Notes: generated by a model from the letters alone, not told the origin. 64,000 nucleotides of DNA from Kribbella sp. NBC_01245 (GCF_036226525.1 NZ_CP108487.1:682001-746000); one strand, 5' to 3'. Numbered from the stretch's first letter, positions 27,042-36,000 are shown. A program made the numbers and translations.

Positions 27042-27180
27042 CACCCGTCCCCCTGAGTTCTTCCGAATTGTCAGGTGGACCCGGGCCGCGTCAAGGGCTT
27101 CATCACCTAACGGTGACGCTAACGCGCCCTTGACCCGACCCGGCTCCACCAAATGCAGCGGGCTATCAGGGGGACGGGTG
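27042..27180 (+). repeat. 139-bp structured end, copy 1
   Basis: Outer stem CACCCGTCCCCCTGA pairs perfectly with the last 15 bases. A second stem is GGTGGA with TCCACC, a third GTCAAGGGC with GCCCTTGAC, and a terminal hairpin CACC-TAAC-GGTG. An unpaired AGTTCTTCCGAATTGTCA is kept in all copies, apart from a small change in copy 2. Confidence 0.85.
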
Positions 27181-27204
27181 AGGTCTGCCCGTTTGCATCA
27201 CCTG

Positions 27205-27396
27205 GTGCCGTTCACGACTGGCCAGGTCATGCCGTTCACGAATGGCCGGGTCATGCCGTTCACGGATGGCCGGGTCATGCCGTTCGCGGATGGCCGGGTG
27301 ATGCCGTTCACGACTGGCCAGCTGATGGCATTCACGACTGGCCGACTGGTGCCGATCTCGGATGGCCGAGTGGTGCCGTACTCGGCCGGCGGGTTG
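27205..27396 (+). repeat. 24-bp tandem array, eight units
   Basis: Eight exact-length 24-base units, consensus ATGCCGTTCACGGATGGCCG followed by GGTC, starting at 27205, 27229, 27253 and so on. Units vary by a few bases. The period is a multiple of three, so one frame reads an octapeptide repeat (MPFTDGRV), but I do not regard it as coding. Confidence 0.85.
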
Positions 27397-27480
27397 TCGC
27401 GGAATGCTCTTGCCTGGCCGTGGTCAAGAGCCCGATCGCCGCGAGGCCGACGAATCGCGAGGGATAGCCACCGTGCGAGC

Positions 27481-27513
27481 GGGTTACCACCTCGGATTCC
27501 GAGGTGGTAACCC
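27481..27513. repeat. perfect palindrome, 15-bp stem
   Basis: GGGTTACCACCTCGG, ATT, then CCGAGGTGGTAACCC. A version with a shorter, imperfect stem is at 62781-62813 in element 2, and both are followed by ATGGCCAGCCAC. Confidence 0.85.
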
Positions 27514-27578
27514 ACCTCGCGAATGGCCAGCCACCCCCAACCCCCACTGCTCGCGCCGACGCCACCGGCCGTCGCCCT

Positions 27579-27664
27579 ATTCCGAGGGTCGACTCTCGGA
27601 ATGGGGGGTGGACTCGCCAAATTTGCCGGGTCGACTCCCTATTCCGAGAGTCGACCCTCGGAAT
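27579..27664. repeat. inverted pair of near-palindromes centred on GTCGAC
   Basis: A 24-base near-palindrome beginning ATTCCGAGGGTCGAC (27579-27602) and its exact reverse complement at 27641-27664, separated by 38 bp. Confidence 0.75.
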
Positions 27665-27770
27665 AGGGCGGGCGCTTGCCGCTGTGGAGCTGCGCTTCCC
27701 GATCTGAGGGGGTAACCGCCGAGGTGATGGCTTCACCCTCGAGATCGGAGGGGCTAACTCGGCATCTTGG

Positions 27771-27845
27771 GGGTTAACGTCTGAGATTCTGGGTTCCGGG
27801 CCGGTTATTTCGTACCGGAACCCAGCAGATCAAGGGATAACGGCC
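27771..27845. repeat. hairpin module X (TGGGTTCCGG type)
   Basis: CTGGGTTCCGG (27789-27799) pairs with CCGGAACCCAG (27815-27825), with longer imperfect arms outside. Element 2 carries this module at 62868-62940; alignment is better when that copy is reverse-complemented. Confidence 0.65.
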
Positions 27846-27891
27846 GACTTGCTGGCGGAAAACCACGGCGAGGGCCCGCGTGGCCGTCTTT

Positions 27892-28056
27892 GTGAGTCCA
27901 CTGGACGTTTCCGGGGCCGGGAAATGTCCAGCCTGCTCACTAGGACGACGATCAGACCTATTACCCGACGACTCGGCGCATCGACGGCTGCGGGTGCATC
28001 TTCCTGAGCGGACTGGACGTTTTTGCGGCCGGAAAACGTCCAGTCCGGTCGGGAAG
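27892..28056. repeat. module Y: 165 bp bounded by two GGACGTTT hairpins
   Basis: Left hairpin CTGGACGTTTCC...GGAAATGTCCAG (27901-27931) is framed by GTGAG and CTCAC. Right hairpin GGACTGGACGTTTT / AAAACGTCCAGTCC (28010-28046) is framed by CTTCC and GGGAAG. Element 2 has a module of the same length (62952-63116) in the opposite orientation. Confidence 0.75.
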
Positions 28057-28102
28057 ATGCCGCCCGGGCGCGGGATCACTCGGCAGGCGTGTTCGAGGAC
28101 GG

Positions 28103-28205
28103 ACTCGCCCGCCGTGCACGGCACCACCCCGCCATCCGTGCACGGGACCACTCGCGGTCCGTGGGCGGACCACTCGCCGTCGTGGATGGCACGACCCGGG
28201 CATCG
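28103..28205 (-). repeat. inverted tandem array, 22-24 bp units
   Basis: About four diverged units, seen on the minus strand as GATGGCGGGGTGGTGCCG and relatives. They match the 24-bp units of the left array (GATGGCCGAGTGGTGCCG), so the arrays face each other in inverted orientation, like the ends of the element. Confidence 0.65.
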
Positions 28206-28239
28206 GTGAGCGGGAGGCGTGATGCAAATGGGCAGACCT

Positions 28240-28378
28240 CACCCGTCCCCCTGATAGCCCGCTGCCTTTGGTGGACCCGGGACGGGTCAAGGGCGCGTCA
28301 GCGTCACCGTTAGGTGATGAAGCCCTTGACGCGGCCCGGGTCCACCTGACAATTCGGAAGAGTTCGGGGGGACGGGTG
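28240..28378 (-). repeat. 139-bp structured end, copy 2 (inverted)
   Basis: Reverse complement of copy 1 with scattered changes. The second stem is a perfect 12 bp here: GGTGGACCCGGG with CCCGGGTCCACC. The terminal hairpin CACC-TAAC-GGTG is kept. Confidence 0.85.
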
Positions 28379-28416
28379 CCACCAAAAGCCCCGGCCCAAA
28401 TACCGGGCAGGCGGCG

Positions 28417-28502
28417 GCGTTGATTCGTCCGAATCCGCCCGCCTACGTTGCCGTACATCTGACCGCCGCGGAAAGGGCGAGCGGATGCGGACGAATCAAC
28501 GC
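28417..28502. repeat. 86-bp palindrome right of element 1
   Basis: Arms GCGTTGATTCGTCCGAATCC and GGATGCGGACGAATCAACGC enclose a variable middle. The related sequence at 63577-63664 has TCTGAATCC and GGATGCAGA, a C-G to T-A paired change. The first in-frame ATG before the amidase lies inside this palindrome. Confidence 0.8.
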
Positions 28503-28614
28503 AGGGGGCGGGAGCGGATTGGGCGAGCGGGGCGGCGGGCGCGACCTCCGTGGTGAGGGGAGCGGCCACGACCTCTGTGGTGAGCGGGGTGGTGGGGAGT
28601 GGTGTGATGGGTGG

Positions 28615-30000
28615 GTGGAGGCGTTGGAGGAGGTTGCGGCGGGGGTGCGGGCGGGGTGGGTGGATCCTGTGGTGTTGGTGGAGGAGGCGTTGGGGCGGGC
28701 GGGGGAGTGGGCGCGGCTTAATGCTGTGGTTCATCTGGATGTTGAGGGGGCGCGTAGAGCGGCGGCTGAGCACTCGCGGGAGGGGGCGCTGGCGGGAGTG
28801 CCGGTGCTGGTGAAGGAGATCGTTGAGGTTGAGGGGTTGCCGTTTCGGTGCGGGTCGGCGGCGATGGATGTGATCGGGCGGCGGGATGCTGAGGTGGTTG
28901 CGCGGTTTCGGGCGGCTGGGGCGATCGTCATTGGGTTGAGTCACTCGCATGAGTTCGCTTACGGCTGCACTGGTACGTCGAATCGCGTCGGGCCATGCCG
29001 GAATCCGCATGACCTGACACGGATGACCGGTGGTTCGAGTTCTGGGGCTGCGGCGGCGGTTGCGGCGGGCATCGTTCCGTTGGCGATTGGGACGGATACC
29101 GCCGGGTCGGTGCGGATTCCGGCCGCGTTGTGTGGGGTGGTGGGGTTCAAGCCCGAGTACGGCACGTTGCCCGTTGATGGGGTCTTTCCGCTCGCTCAGA
29201 GCCTCGACCACGTCGGCGTACTCACCACCACTGTCGCCGACGCGGCATACGCCCTCGCGGCCGTATCCGACACCGTCCGCGCGCCCGCCGGAAATGCTGC
29301 GGAATGGCGAGGGGTGGTCGCGGACGACACTGGGCGCGCGCCCGCTCGCGACACAGCTGGGCGGCTAGGGATGGGCGCGAGTGATAGCGGTCAGGGGCAG
29401 CGACCGGGCCTGCGGTTGGGGAGGGTGGTGAATGAGGAGTATCTGGATTTCACGGCCGAGGTTGGGGCCGTTTGGGAGGACGCCATCAGGCGGATTGAGG
29501 GGGCGGGGGCGGTTGTTAGCGACGTACGGTTGCCGGATTGGGGCGAGAGCTCCCGAGTGGCCGCGGATATCCAGGGGCCGGAGGCGGCGGCGAACCACGC
29601 TGGGCTGAGCACCGAGCTCTACCAGGCTGACGTTCAGGAGCGGTTGCGGGAGGCAGCAGGAGTCTCTGAAGAGAGGTATGACGCGGCGCGGGCGAGGGCG
29701 GTCGAGATATCCAAGGCGATGGGCGATCTCCTGCGCGAGGTGGATGCCGTTATTACGCCGACCGTTCTCACCACGGCGCCGCCGATCGACGCTGTGGGTA
29801 CGGCGGCGGGCGCTCTCGCCGTACGGGCGCAGCTGTTGAAGAACACGCGTCTCGCCAATCTGACCGGGCATCCCGCGATCACCATCCCGCTGCCGACCAA
29901 GGGCCTCCCGGTCGGGCTGCAGGTGATTGCTGAAGGCAACGATCAGGCGATCGCTGTCGCCCAATGGATCGAAGGGCTAGGCCTTCATGAGGTCGGCTAG
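28615..30000 (+). CDS. amidase signature family hydrolase
   Basis: About 461 residues. Ser-cisSer-Lys catalytic parts are present: Lys in VPVLVKEIVEVEG, the Gly/Ser-rich core MTGGSSSGAAAAVAAG and the nucleophile region GTDTAGSVRIPAALCG, then GFKPEYGTLPVDGVFPLAQSLDHVG. The C-terminus has the usual NLTGHPAITIPL and GLPVGLQVI. Such enzymes cleave amide bonds of varied small molecules; substrate unknown. The start is uncertain: GTG 28615 begins just before normal sequence (WVEALEEVAAGVRAGWVDPV), while the frame is open further left through Gly/Arg-rich sequence overlapping the palindrome. Its end overlaps the convergent LAL regulator by 24 bp. Confidence 0.85.
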   Translation: MEALEEVAAGVRAGWVDPVVLVEEALGRAGEWARLNAVVHLDVEGARRAAAEHSREGALAGVPVLVKEIVEVEGLPFRCGSAAMDVIGRRDAEVVARFRAAGAIVIGLSHSHEFAYGCTGTSNRVGPCRNPHDLTRMTGGSSSGAAAAVAAGIVPLAIGTDTAGSVRIPAALCGVVGFKPEYGTLPVDGVFPLAQSLDHVGVLTTTVADAAYALAAVSDTVRAPAGNAAEWRGVVADDTGRAPARDTAGRLGMGASDSGQGQRPGLRLGRVVNEEYLDFTAEVGAVWEDAIRRIEGAGAVVSDVRLPDWGESSRVAADIQGPEAAANHAGLSTELYQADVQERLREAAGVSEERYDAARARAVEISKAMGDLLREVDAVITPTVLTTAPPIDAVGTAAGALAVRAQLLKNTRLANLTGHPAITIPLPTKGLPVGLQVIAEGNDQAIAVAQWIEGLGLHEVG

Positions 30001-32703
30001 TTCGACGCGCGAGTGGATTCCCAGCTTCGCGTAGACCTTGCGCAAGTGGTACTCGACCGTCTTGGGGCTGAGGAACATCGCCGCCGCGGCCTCCCGGGTG
30101 CTGTGCCCGGCGGCCAGCAGCAGCGCGATCTGCCGTTCCTGCGGAGTGAGCGCGGCCGCGGTCGCCGGCTCACGACGACGTGCGGTCTCGCCGGTCGCCT
30201 TGAGCTCGGCCGCGGCCGCGTCTGCCCAGCCGGCGGCGCCCAGGTCTTCGAAGGCGGCCAACGCCTGGCGCAGTTGGGCGCGTGCATCGATCCGCCGGCG
30301 CGCTCGCCGCAACCGGGCGCCGTACGCGAGCCGGGTGCGGGCAGTCTCGAAAACGTCCGGTGTACGCACGTGCAGTGCGAGCGCAGCCCCGAAATGCTCG
30401 TCCAACTGCTCGTCGGTCCCGACCAACCCAGCGCAACGGGAAGCCCGAGCGAGCGCCCACGGTTGCCCTTTGGCAGCCGCCCGCTTGGCGAACTCCAAAG
30501 CCACCGGCATCGCGTCATCGGCACGTCCGAGGCGCACGTAGCTGTCGACGAGCTCGGCCGCGGGAGACAGATCGGCGTCGAGGGCGCCCGCCACCGACAA
30601 AACGGAGAGCAGCCGCTCCAGATGTACGAGCGCATCGGCCGGCGCTCCCCTTCCAAGCTCCAGATCGCCGAGTGCGAACAACGCCCAGGCCTCGCCGAGA
30701 TGGATCTGGTGTTCCGTACAGATTTCCAGCGCCTCCGCCGCCCGGACCCGGCAGTCGGTCTCACGGCCCTGATGCGCGTGCAGCCAGGCAAGCCCGGCGA
30801 GGCAGATTCCGAGTGATGTCGTCTGACCGGTCTCGCGGGACAACCGGATGGCCTCGTCGTACGCCGTCTCCGCGTCGGCCCACCGGTCGGTAGTCGCGTA
30901 GTCCCGGGCCAGGTGGAAGAGCAAGGTGGGCATCATCCCGACGGCCACCTGGTCGCGACTTTCCTGCATGGCTTGCTGAATCACCGATCGCGCGGTGCCG
31001 GACTCGCGCAGGAAGAGCGGTCCCAGGATCATCCAGACCAACCGTCGCCGGTCGTTCTCGAGTTCACCGGAGGTCGCCAGCAGCTCAACGGCGTACCTGA
31101 TCTGGTCGGTTCCGTCCTGGCCGGCGATCACCAGGGCCATGCCTTGTGACAGCGATCCGAGGATCCGGATGCCGGGTTTGGTCGCCCGGTCCAGCAGCTT
31201 CGCGATCTCGGCGGCGGCCCGCAGCAACGAGGTGGCATCGCCGATCCAGAAGCTCGCGTTGGTGGCGTCCGCGAGCAGACCGATCGCCGCATCCGGTTCG
31301 GATTCCGCGCACTCCGCGGCAGCGGCGAACAGCAGATCGCGCGCTGCCACAGGTGAACCGCACTTCACCGCGATGTCGCCACGCAACTCGTACGCCCGCG
31401 CCTTGAACGGTGGCGGCGGATCAAGCGCGAGGGCATCGGCGAAGAGTGCGTCGGCGCGCTCCGGCAGCCCCGCAAGCCAAGCGGCCGCGCCGGCGTCCAC
31501 CAATCGCCGGGCGCGATCAAGCCCAGACGGCGATAGGCGCGCGGCTCGCTCGAATGCCGTGGCCGCGACCGCGTGGGCACCACGTTGGCCTGCGTGATTC
31601 GCCGCGAGGTCGAGCGCGGCGGCGGCGTTCGCATCGGTACCGATCACGGTCTCCGAGACATGCCACGCTCGCCGGTCGGCTTGTGCCACAGGCAACGCAG
31701 CGGCAAGGGCCTGATGTACGACGCGGCGCTCAGCCGGCTCGGCGCTGGTGTAGACGGCCGACCGCACCAGTGGATGCCGGAACTCGACGCGGCCATCCAC
31801 GATGGTCACGAGTGCGGCCTGCTCCGCCTCGGCGAGCACGGTGACGTCCACGTCCAGCGTCGCGCAGGCCCGCGCCACGACACCGAGGTCACCGTCCTCG
31901 GCCGCCGCGACCAGCAGGGCAGTACGGGCGGGCGGAGTGAGCTGTTCGGCCCGTGCGGCGAAAGCCTGCGCTAGCACTGCTGAAACCGGTGCGGGCGCGC
32001 CGGGTGCGGCCCGATCGAAGCGGTCGAGATCGCCCGCCAGTTCGAGTAGTGCCAGCGGATTGCCGGCGACCCGGTGGTGCAACCGGGCAACAAGATCGAC
32101 CGGTACGCGGCGTACGGACCGGTCCCGGACGATCTGCTGAGCCGCCTCCAGCCCAACGCCCTGGAGCAGCAGCTGCGGCAGATCGGCCTCGGCCAGCGGA
32201 TTCGGCTCACCCGGACGGCCCGTTGCCAGCAACACGATCGGGTCTGCCAGTAGCCGCCGCGCAGCGAACGCCAGCGCCTCTGCCGACGGCCGATCGAGTA
32301 GATGGGCGTCATCGATGAGTACGGCGACCGGAGCGGATTCGGCGTACCGGCAAAGGATGCTGAGCGTCGCGGCACCGATCACGAAGCGGTCTCCCGCAAC
32401 CCCCTCCCGAAGTGCCAGTGCCGCCGCGAGCGCTCCGCGTTGTGGCGGGGGTATCCACTCGAGCTCACCAAGGGCCGGTCGCAGCAACTGAAGCAGGCCG
32501 CCGAAGGGGATCTCGCGTTCGGCGCTGGTGCCCCGGGCACGGAGCACGCGCATACCCGTGGCCAGAGTCGCCGCCTCGTCGATGAGCGAGGTCTTCCCGA
32601 TGCCCGGCTCGCCGGTGATCACGAGCACACCGCTGGCGCCCACCCGCGCTGCGGCGAGTAAGCGCTCGACCACCCCCAGCTCGTTGTATCTCCCCCTGAG
32701 CAT
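29977..32703 (-). CDS. LAL-type LuxR family transcriptional regulator (ATPase domain)
   Basis: A 908-residue regulator. N-terminal AAA/STAND ATPase with Walker A GEPGIGKTSLIDEA (about 32-45) and Walker B VAVLIDDAHLLD, a long helical TPR-like middle, and a C-terminal LuxR helix-turn-helix (ALTPQERQIALLLAAGHSTR, MFLSPKTVEYHLRKVYAKLG). ATG 32701-32703 gives the typical LRGRYNELGVVERLL start. It is divergent from the methyltransferase/glycosyltransferase pair with a 98-bp gap, so it may control it. The inducer is unknown. Confidence 0.92.
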   Translation of the reverse strand: MLRGRYNELGVVERLLAAARVGASGVLVITGEPGIGKTSLIDEAATLATGMRVLRARGTSAEREIPFGGLLQLLRPALGELEWIPPPQRGALAAALALREGVAGDRFVIGAATLSILCRYAESAPVAVLIDDAHLLDRPSAEALAFAARRLLADPIVLLATGRPGEPNPLAEADLPQLLLQGVGLEAAQQIVRDRSVRRVPVDLVARLHHRVAGNPLALLELAGDLDRFDRAAPGAPAPVSAVLAQAFAARAEQLTPPARTALLVAAAEDGDLGVVARACATLDVDVTVLAEAEQAALVTIVDGRVEFRHPLVRSAVYTSAEPAERRVVHQALAAALPVAQADRRAWHVSETVIGTDANAAAALDLAANHAGQRGAHAVAATAFERAARLSPSGLDRARRLVDAGAAAWLAGLPERADALFADALALDPPPPFKARAYELRGDIAVKCGSPVAARDLLFAAAAECAESEPDAAIGLLADATNASFWIGDATSLLRAAAEIAKLLDRATKPGIRILGSLSQGMALVIAGQDGTDQIRYAVELLATSGELENDRRRLVWMILGPLFLRESGTARSVIQQAMQESRDQVAVGMMPTLLFHLARDYATTDRWADAETAYDEAIRLSRETGQTTSLGICLAGLAWLHAHQGRETDCRVRAAEALEICTEHQIHLGEAWALFALGDLELGRGAPADALVHLERLLSVLSVAGALDADLSPAAELVDSYVRLGRADDAMPVALEFAKRAAAKGQPWALARASRCAGLVGTDEQLDEHFGAALALHVRTPDVFETARTRLAYGARLRRARRRIDARAQLRQALAAFEDLGAAGWADAAAAELKATGETARRREPATAAALTPQERQIALLLAAGHSTREAAAAMFLSPKTVEYHLRKVYAKLGIHSRVELADLMKA

Positions 32704-32801
32704 GCTCGAGTCTAAGACCAGGTGGGGCACCTGATGCGATGGTGGAGAGCACGGACCTACGGTCGGCCAAAAGCCACTGGACCCACCGAAAGGACCTTGA
32801 G

Positions 32802-33881
32802 ATGACCACGACCGAACTGCCGCAGCAGATCGACGGCGACAAGCTGATGGCCTTCGTCTTCCGCGCCGTCGAGGAGGTCGGCGCGACGTTGAACGCCGGG
32901 CTGGTCGTGATGGGCGACCGGCTCGGCTACTACCGCTGCCTTCGGGACCACGGCCCCCTTGCGGCGGCGGAGCTGGCCGATCGGACCGAGACCAGCGAGC
33001 ACTACGCACGCGAGTGGCTGAACGCTCAGGCGGCTGGCGCTTTTGTGGAGTACGACGCTGAGTCCGGGCGGTATTCGCTGCCCTCGGAGCACGCCGTCGC
33101 GCTCACGGACGAGACCAGTCCCGCGTTCCTGCCCGGGATGTTCCAGATCGCCGTGGGGACGCTGCACCACACCCCGGAGACGATCGAGGCGGCCCGGAGC
33201 GGCGCGGGTATCGGCTGGCACGAGCACAACTCCGACGTACATCTGGGGTGCGAGCGCTTCTTCCGCCCGGGGTACAACGCGAGCCTCGTCCCGGAGTGGC
33301 TGCCGGCCCTCGAAGGCGTGGTGGAGAAGCTGGAACGCGGGGCCAAGGTGGCGGACGTCGGCTGTGGACACGGTTCGTCGACCATCTTGATGGCACAGGC
33401 GTTTCCGCGGTCCACGTTCACCGGTTCGGACTACCACCCGGCGTCGATCGAGATCGCCCGCGCCCGGGCGGTGGAAGCGGGTGTCGCCGATCGCGTCCGG
33501 TTCGAGGTCGCGCCGGCGTCGTCGTACAGCGGCGAAGGGTATGACCTGGTGACGACGTTCGACGCGCTGCACGACATGGGTGATCCGGTCGGAGCCGCGC
33601 GGCACGTTCGGGAGACGCTGGCGCCTGATGGCACCTGGATGGTCGTCGAGCCGATGGCCGGGGACCGGGTCGAGGACAACCTGAACCCCGTCGGACGCAC
33701 GTACTACGGGTTCTCGACGCTGCTCTGCACGCCGGGCTCGTTGTCCCAGGACGTCGGGCTCGCGCTTGGTACGCAGGCCGGGCCGGCGCGAATCCACGAC
33801 GTCACCACGGCCGGCGGATTCACGCGATTCCGCAAGGCCGCCGAGACGCCGTTCAACATGGTGCTGGAAGTGAGGCCGTAA
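32802..33881 (+). CDS. SAM-dependent methyltransferase with N-terminal winged helix
   Basis: A 359-residue protein. The first 100 residues form a winged-helix dimer domain (RAVEEVGATLNAGLVVMGDR, ELADRTETSEHYAREWLNAQ). The class I fold follows: motif I VADVGCGHGSSTILMAQAFP, acidic strand TFTGSDYHPASIEIAR, DLVTTFDALHDMGDP and APDGTWMVVEP. ATG 32802 is chosen for AAAGGA upstream. Its stop codon is directly followed by the GTG of the next gene, so the two are a tight operon. The methyl acceptor is unknown. Confidence 0.88.
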   Translation: MTTTELPQQIDGDKLMAFVFRAVEEVGATLNAGLVVMGDRLGYYRCLRDHGPLAAAELADRTETSEHYAREWLNAQAAGAFVEYDAESGRYSLPSEHAVALTDETSPAFLPGMFQIAVGTLHHTPETIEAARSGAGIGWHEHNSDVHLGCERFFRPGYNASLVPEWLPALEGVVEKLERGAKVADVGCGHGSSTILMAQAFPRSTFTGSDYHPASIEIARARAVEAGVADRVRFEVAPASSYSGEGYDLVTTFDALHDMGDPVGAARHVRETLAPDGTWMVVEPMAGDRVEDNLNPVGRTYYGFSTLLCTPGSLSQDVGLALGTQAGPARIHDVTTAGGFTRFRKAAETPFNMVLEVRP

Positions 33882-35996
33882 GTGGAGCGACCCGCGGTTC
33901 CTGCCGATGTGGAGGGAGTGGTCGAGCGCGACGGGGTGGCGCTCGCCTACAAGGTGTTCGAGCGGGACCGGCCGACCGTGCTGATGATGCCGACCTGGTC
34001 GATCGTGCCGTCCCGGTTCTGGAAGGCGCAGGTGCCGTATCTGGCCCGGCACTTCCGGGTGGTCACGTTCGACGGCCGGGGAACAGGGGAGTCCGGCGTA
34101 CCGGTGGGGGAGGCGGCGTACCGCGATGAGGAGTACGTCGCCGACACCCTCGCCGTACTCGACGCCACCGGCACCGAGCGGGCGGTCCTGGTCTCGGAGT
34201 CTCGCGGCGTTGGATGGGCGTTGACGGTCGCGTTGGACGAGCCGGCGCGGGTGAGCGGAGTGGTCGCGATCGGTTCGGCGACCCACCTGCAGCAGGACGC
34301 CGAGAAGCGGAACCGCCGGCTCTGGAATGAGCGGCATGACGGGGACGAGGAGTGGATGAAGTACAACCGGCATCGCTGGTTGGAGGGCGGGTATGACGAA
34401 TTCCTGGCCTACTTCTTCGCGCAGATGTTCCCCGAACCGCATTCGACGAAGCAGATCGAGGACGGCATCGGCTGGGGCGGTCAGATCTCCGGGGAGCGGC
34501 TGGTCGATACGCAAGACGGGTTCCTGGCATCCGACGGGACGGAATTCGCCCGTCGGCTTCAGGAGGTGCGATGTCCGGTCCTGGTGATCCATGGCGACCA
34601 GGACACGATCCGCCCACACGCGGAAAGCGTGGCGGTCGCCGAGCTGACCGGCGGTTCGATGATCACCGTCACCGGCGGCGGTCACGGCCCTTCCGGGCGC
34701 GATCCGGTGATGGTGAACCACCTGATTAAGGACTTCGTGGACCGGCTTCATCCGGCGTCGGTCAAGCGGACCTGGGTGCGAGCCCTCAATCGACCGAAGC
34801 GGGCGCTTTACATCTCGTCACCGATCGGGCTGGGGCATGCCAAGCGGGACCTCGCGATCGCGACCGAGCTGCGCAAACGGCATCCGGAGCTGCGGATCGA
34901 CTGGCTGGCTCAGCATCCCGTGACCCGGGTGCTGGAAGACGCGCGGGAACAGGTGCACCCGGCGTCGAAGTGGCTCGTCAGCGAGTCCGCGCATATCGAG
35001 TTCGAGGCGGACGAGCATGACCTGCACGCCTTCCAGGCGATCCGCCGGATGGACGAGATCCTGGTGAACAACTTCATGGTCTTCAACGATCTCGTGACCG
35101 ATGAGCATTACGACCTCGTGATCGGCGACGAGGCCTGGGACATCGACTACTTCCTGCACGAGAATCCCGAGCTCAAGCACTTCGCCTTCGCGTGGATGAC
35201 GGACTTCGTGGGTTGGCTGCCGATGCCGTCCGGCGGTGCGGCCGAGGCGGCGCTGACGGCCGACTACAACGCGGAGATGATCGAACAGCGCGCGCGGTTC
35301 CGCCGATTGCGCGACCGGTCGATCTTCGTGGGGGAGCCGGCGGACGTGGTCCCGCAGTCGTTCGGGCCGGGGCTGCCCGGCATCCGGGAGTGGACGTCGC
35401 GGAACTTCGATTTCGCCGGCTACGTGACCGGGTTCGACCCGGCCGAGGTCGAGGACCGCGACGCGCTGCGCGACGAGCTCGGTTATCCGCGCGATGCCCT
35501 GCTCTGCGTCGTGACGGTTGGCGGGTCAGGGGTCGGTACGTCGTTGCTACGCCGTGTGCTTGACGCGGCGCCACTGGCACGGCGGCTCGTTCCGGATCTG
35601 CGGTTTGTCGTGGTCGCGGGGCCGCGAATCGACCCGGCGTCCTTGCCGCAACAGGCGGGCGTGGATGTCCGTGGCTACTTGCCGAACTTGTACAAGCACC
35701 TCGCCGCCGCGGACCTGGCCGTCGTACAGGGGGGATTGACCACCTGCATGGAGTTGACGGCAAGTCGTACGCCGTTCATCTACGTGCCGTTGCGCAACCA
35801 CTTCGAGCAGAACTTCCATGTACGTCAACGCCTCGACCGGTACGCCGCGGGAAGGCACCTGCCGTACGACGAGGCGTCGGATCCGCACGCGCTGGCCGAG
35901 GCGATCGCCAAGGAAATCGGTCGCGAGGTCCACTACCACCCAGTCGAATCCAACGGCGCCGCCCGCGCCGCCGCCCTCCTAGCGGACCTGCTCTAA
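33882..35996 (+). CDS. alpha/beta hydrolase - glycosyltransferase fusion protein
   Basis: A 704-residue two-enzyme protein. Residues 1-290 are an alpha/beta hydrolase: TFDGRGTGESG, nucleophile elbow VLVSESRGVGWA (Ser in SESRG), acid VLVIHGDQDTI and His in GGGHGPSGRDP. From about 305 (KRALYISSPIGLGHAKRDLA) to the end it is a GT-B glycosyltransferase of the MurG/GT1 kind, with the donor motif VQGGLTTCMELTASRTPFIY and VPLRNHFEQNFHVRQRL. The GTG start abuts the methyltransferase stop. The combination suggests one activity acts on the product of the other, possibly a small metabolite, but this is inference. Confidence 0.88.
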   Translation: MERPAVPADVEGVVERDGVALAYKVFERDRPTVLMMPTWSIVPSRFWKAQVPYLARHFRVVTFDGRGTGESGVPVGEAAYRDEEYVADTLAVLDATGTERAVLVSESRGVGWALTVALDEPARVSGVVAIGSATHLQQDAEKRNRRLWNERHDGDEEWMKYNRHRWLEGGYDEFLAYFFAQMFPEPHSTKQIEDGIGWGGQISGERLVDTQDGFLASDGTEFARRLQEVRCPVLVIHGDQDTIRPHAESVAVAELTGGSMITVTGGGHGPSGRDPVMVNHLIKDFVDRLHPASVKRTWVRALNRPKRALYISSPIGLGHAKRDLAIATELRKRHPELRIDWLAQHPVTRVLEDAREQVHPASKWLVSESAHIEFEADEHDLHAFQAIRRMDEILVNNFMVFNDLVTDEHYDLVIGDEAWDIDYFLHENPELKHFAFAWMTDFVGWLPMPSGGAAEAALTADYNAEMIEQRARFRRLRDRSIFVGEPADVVPQSFGPGLPGIREWTSRNFDFAGYVTGFDPAEVEDRDALRDELGYPRDALLCVVTVGGSGVGTSLLRRVLDAAPLARRLVPDLRFVVVAGPRIDPASLPQQAGVDVRGYLPNLYKHLAAADLAVVQGGLTTCMELTASRTPFIYVPLRNHFEQNFHVRQRLDRYAAGRHLPYDEASDPHALAEAIAKEIGREVHYHPVESNGAARAAALLADLL

Positions 35997-36000
35997 ACGC

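Larger units (their letters stand above)
27037..28383. repeat. palindrome-rich non-coding element 1
   Basis: A 1.35-kb stretch without a convincing gene. Its outer parts (27037-27200 and 28220-28383) are inverted copies of each other. Each contains a 139-bp self-complementary sequence and continues inward with AGGTCTGCCC and TTTGCATCAC. Inside, in order, are a 24-bp tandem array, a 15-bp-stem palindrome, a pair of inverted near-palindromes, two hairpin-bounded modules and an inverted tandem array. Element 2 (62474-63538) has the same type of ends and several of the same modules. The arrangement suggests a non-autonomous mobile or recombining element; no recombinase is inside. Confidence 0.8.

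Noticed and set aside
27205-27396. CRISPR array
   Set aside because: Units are directly joined with no unique spacers and no cas genes are nearby.
27130-27510. Protein with an octapeptide repeat (MPFTDGRV) from the 24-bp array
   Set aside because: Frame runs through the 139-bp folded end and the palindrome. The inverted array at 28103-28205 does not keep a frame, so the period of 24 looks incidental.
28420-28614. N-terminal extension of the amidase from ATG 28420
   Set aside because: The extra sequence lies in the 86-bp palindrome and low-complexity Gly/Arg codons with no family similarity.
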